This document shows, piece after piece, positions 6,559-7,198 of a stretch of 7,198 nt of DNA. Each line of letters begins with the position of its first letter. Position 1 is the first letter of the stretch. The notes beneath the pieces were generated by a model. It did no database searches. It had not been told where the DNA came from and saw nothing but the letters and a program-made list of their open reading frames with translations. Where the stretch lies: positions 1-7,198 of the forward strand of contig JAITQJ010000082.1 of assembly GCA_031288955.1 (NCBI GenBank), read 5' to 3'. This DNA is from Planctomycetaceae bacterium. Its GTDB lineage: Bacteria; Planctomycetota; Planctomycetia; Pirellulales; Thermoguttaceae. Made by a program: the position numbers and the translations under genes.

Positions 6559-6630
6559 GAGAGCAAAGGAATATGCTTCAAAATGCTCATCGGGCGGCAG
6601 AAAAAGAGGGGAATATGGATGGTTTTTGCT

Positions 6631-7198
6631 CTAAAACGCTTTCATATCGCTGTCGTCATACTCGACGTTTTTACCGTCCTTTTGCAGTACAGCAATACCT
6701 AACTCGCGGGCTTCGGCATTGACTCCGTCCTCGAACGATAAGCCGGCAATGGCAAGAAAAATATTCTTATCGCTGTATTCGGGACACAGAATACGAAAGT
6801 TACGCATTTTGCGTTTTATCAACTTTTTGAGGTCAACACGGCGGAACTTGTACTTTACTTCGCCAAGAACAATCCCAATGCCGTTGTGCAGCACAAAGTC
6901 GAACTCATCTTGTACGTTCCCCCGTGAGGGTTTCAAATTACGTGTACTTTTTTCAATCGTCATACCGCCGAGCGACAGAGTACGTGCCAAGCGTTTATAA
7001 AAGAAATCTTCGGCGTGCTGTCCCATACTTTTGCCGATACCGCCGATTTGCTGGTTCAACTCTTTCCGCTGCTTTTCGGCTTCCGCCCAGCGTTTTTCGT
7101 CGTCGGCTTTGCGCTCGAGACGCTGTTTTTCGGCTTCCGCCCAACGTTTCTCGTCGGCGGCTTCGCGTTCGGCACGTTCCTCGGCACGTTCCCGCCGG
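6631..7198 (-). CDS. Coiled-coil protein with PD-(D/E)XK nuclease-like C-terminal domain, 5' partial
   Basis: The frame is open to the right edge, so the start lies outside the window. The TTG at 7059 that would give a 142-aa protein is unlikely to be the start, because the coiled-coil continues in frame upstream of it. The N-terminal visible part is a charged Ala/Glu/Arg/Lys helix with an 18-residue repeat (DEKRWAEAEKQR twice). A hinge, LNQQIGGIGKSMGQHAEDFF, follows, then a compact domain with DEFDFVLHNG and GIVLGEVKYKFRR. The Asp of EFDF and the EVK triad match the D...(D/E)XK core of restriction-like nucleases. The domain ends in SFEDGVNAEARELGIAVLQ and YDDSDMKAF. This layout, heptad helix plus a G-G-x-G-x-S-x-G linker plus an EVK domain, is common in uncharacterised bacterial proteins (DUF3782-like). 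Function is unknown; DNA binding or cleavage is inferred from the fold only. No partner genes are visible. Confidence 0.8.
   Translation of the reverse strand, partial: RRERAEERAEREAADEKRWAEAEKQRLERKADDEKRWAEAEKQRKELNQQIGGIGKSMGQHAEDFFYKRLARTLSLGGMTIEKSTRNLKPSRGNVQDEFDFVLHNGIGIVLGEVKYKFRRVDLKKLIKRKMRNFRILCPEYSDKNIFLAIAGLSFEDGVNAEARELGIAVLQKDGKNVEYDDSDMKAF
7069..7161. repeat. 54-bp-period direct repeat inside the coiled-coil coding region
   Basis: Bases 7069-7107 and 7123-7161 match at 35 of 39 positions, exactly 54 bp (18 codons) apart. They encode the repeated DEKRWAEAEKQR unit. A shorter 12-bp-period repeat, CGGCACGTTCC at 7170-7180 and 7182-7192, encodes RAEE-type units next to it. The repeats suggest the coiled-coil lengthens or shortens by unequal recombination. 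Confidence 0.8.

Noticed and set aside
6516..6722. 68-aa plus-strand frame over the atpD promoter region
   Set aside because: Overlaps both the promoter and the 3' end of the nuclease-like gene, with no family resemblance.

Overview
The window most likely comes from a member of the Planctomycetes (Planctomycetota). A DUF1559 / H-X9-DG protein lies at the left edge. The F1 ATP synthase beta subunit has a GGAGLGKT P-loop and LDAFIYLER where most bacteria have GGAGVGKT and LDATTVLSR, and I recall that variant from planctomycete AtpD. SecG has the glycine-rich loop seen in the phylum, and SecA is a short form. GC looks intermediate by eye. The species cannot be named from this sequence.

Left part (1-2306). 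A 5'-truncated DUF1559 pseudopilin-like gene (+) converges on the C-terminal remnant of a DinG/XPD-type helicase (-), with a long imperfect hairpin between them. The helicase remnant starts 19 bp from the start codon of an exbD-like gene (+), so its N-terminal part and its promoter are missing. ExbD has no ExbB/TolQ partner in the window.

Middle and right (2378-7198). Everything here is on the minus strand. In transcription order (right to left) it holds: a coiled-coil protein with a PD-(D/E)XK nuclease-like C-terminal domain, entering from beyond the right edge; atpD behind its own promoter; a broken small gene right after atpD; and a secG-secA pair with its own extended -10 promoter. The broken gene carries two frameshifts. 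One is explained by a 7-bp tandem duplication, and reading through both restores an acidic DGVIDD...KIDGEE protein. The secG promoter overlaps the end of this dead gene. SecA is 660 aa and lacks most of the helical scaffold, the helical wing and the C-terminal tail, so it is probably an accessory SecA-like motor and not the housekeeping one.

I see no classical mobile element, CRISPR array, tRNA or rRNA. The notable points are gene rearrangement and decay (dinG remnant, atpD away from its usual operon partners, double-frameshift pseudogene) and the mini-SecA/SecG pair. I did not find a clear new defence or biosynthetic system. No intergenic stretch exceeds 300 bases.
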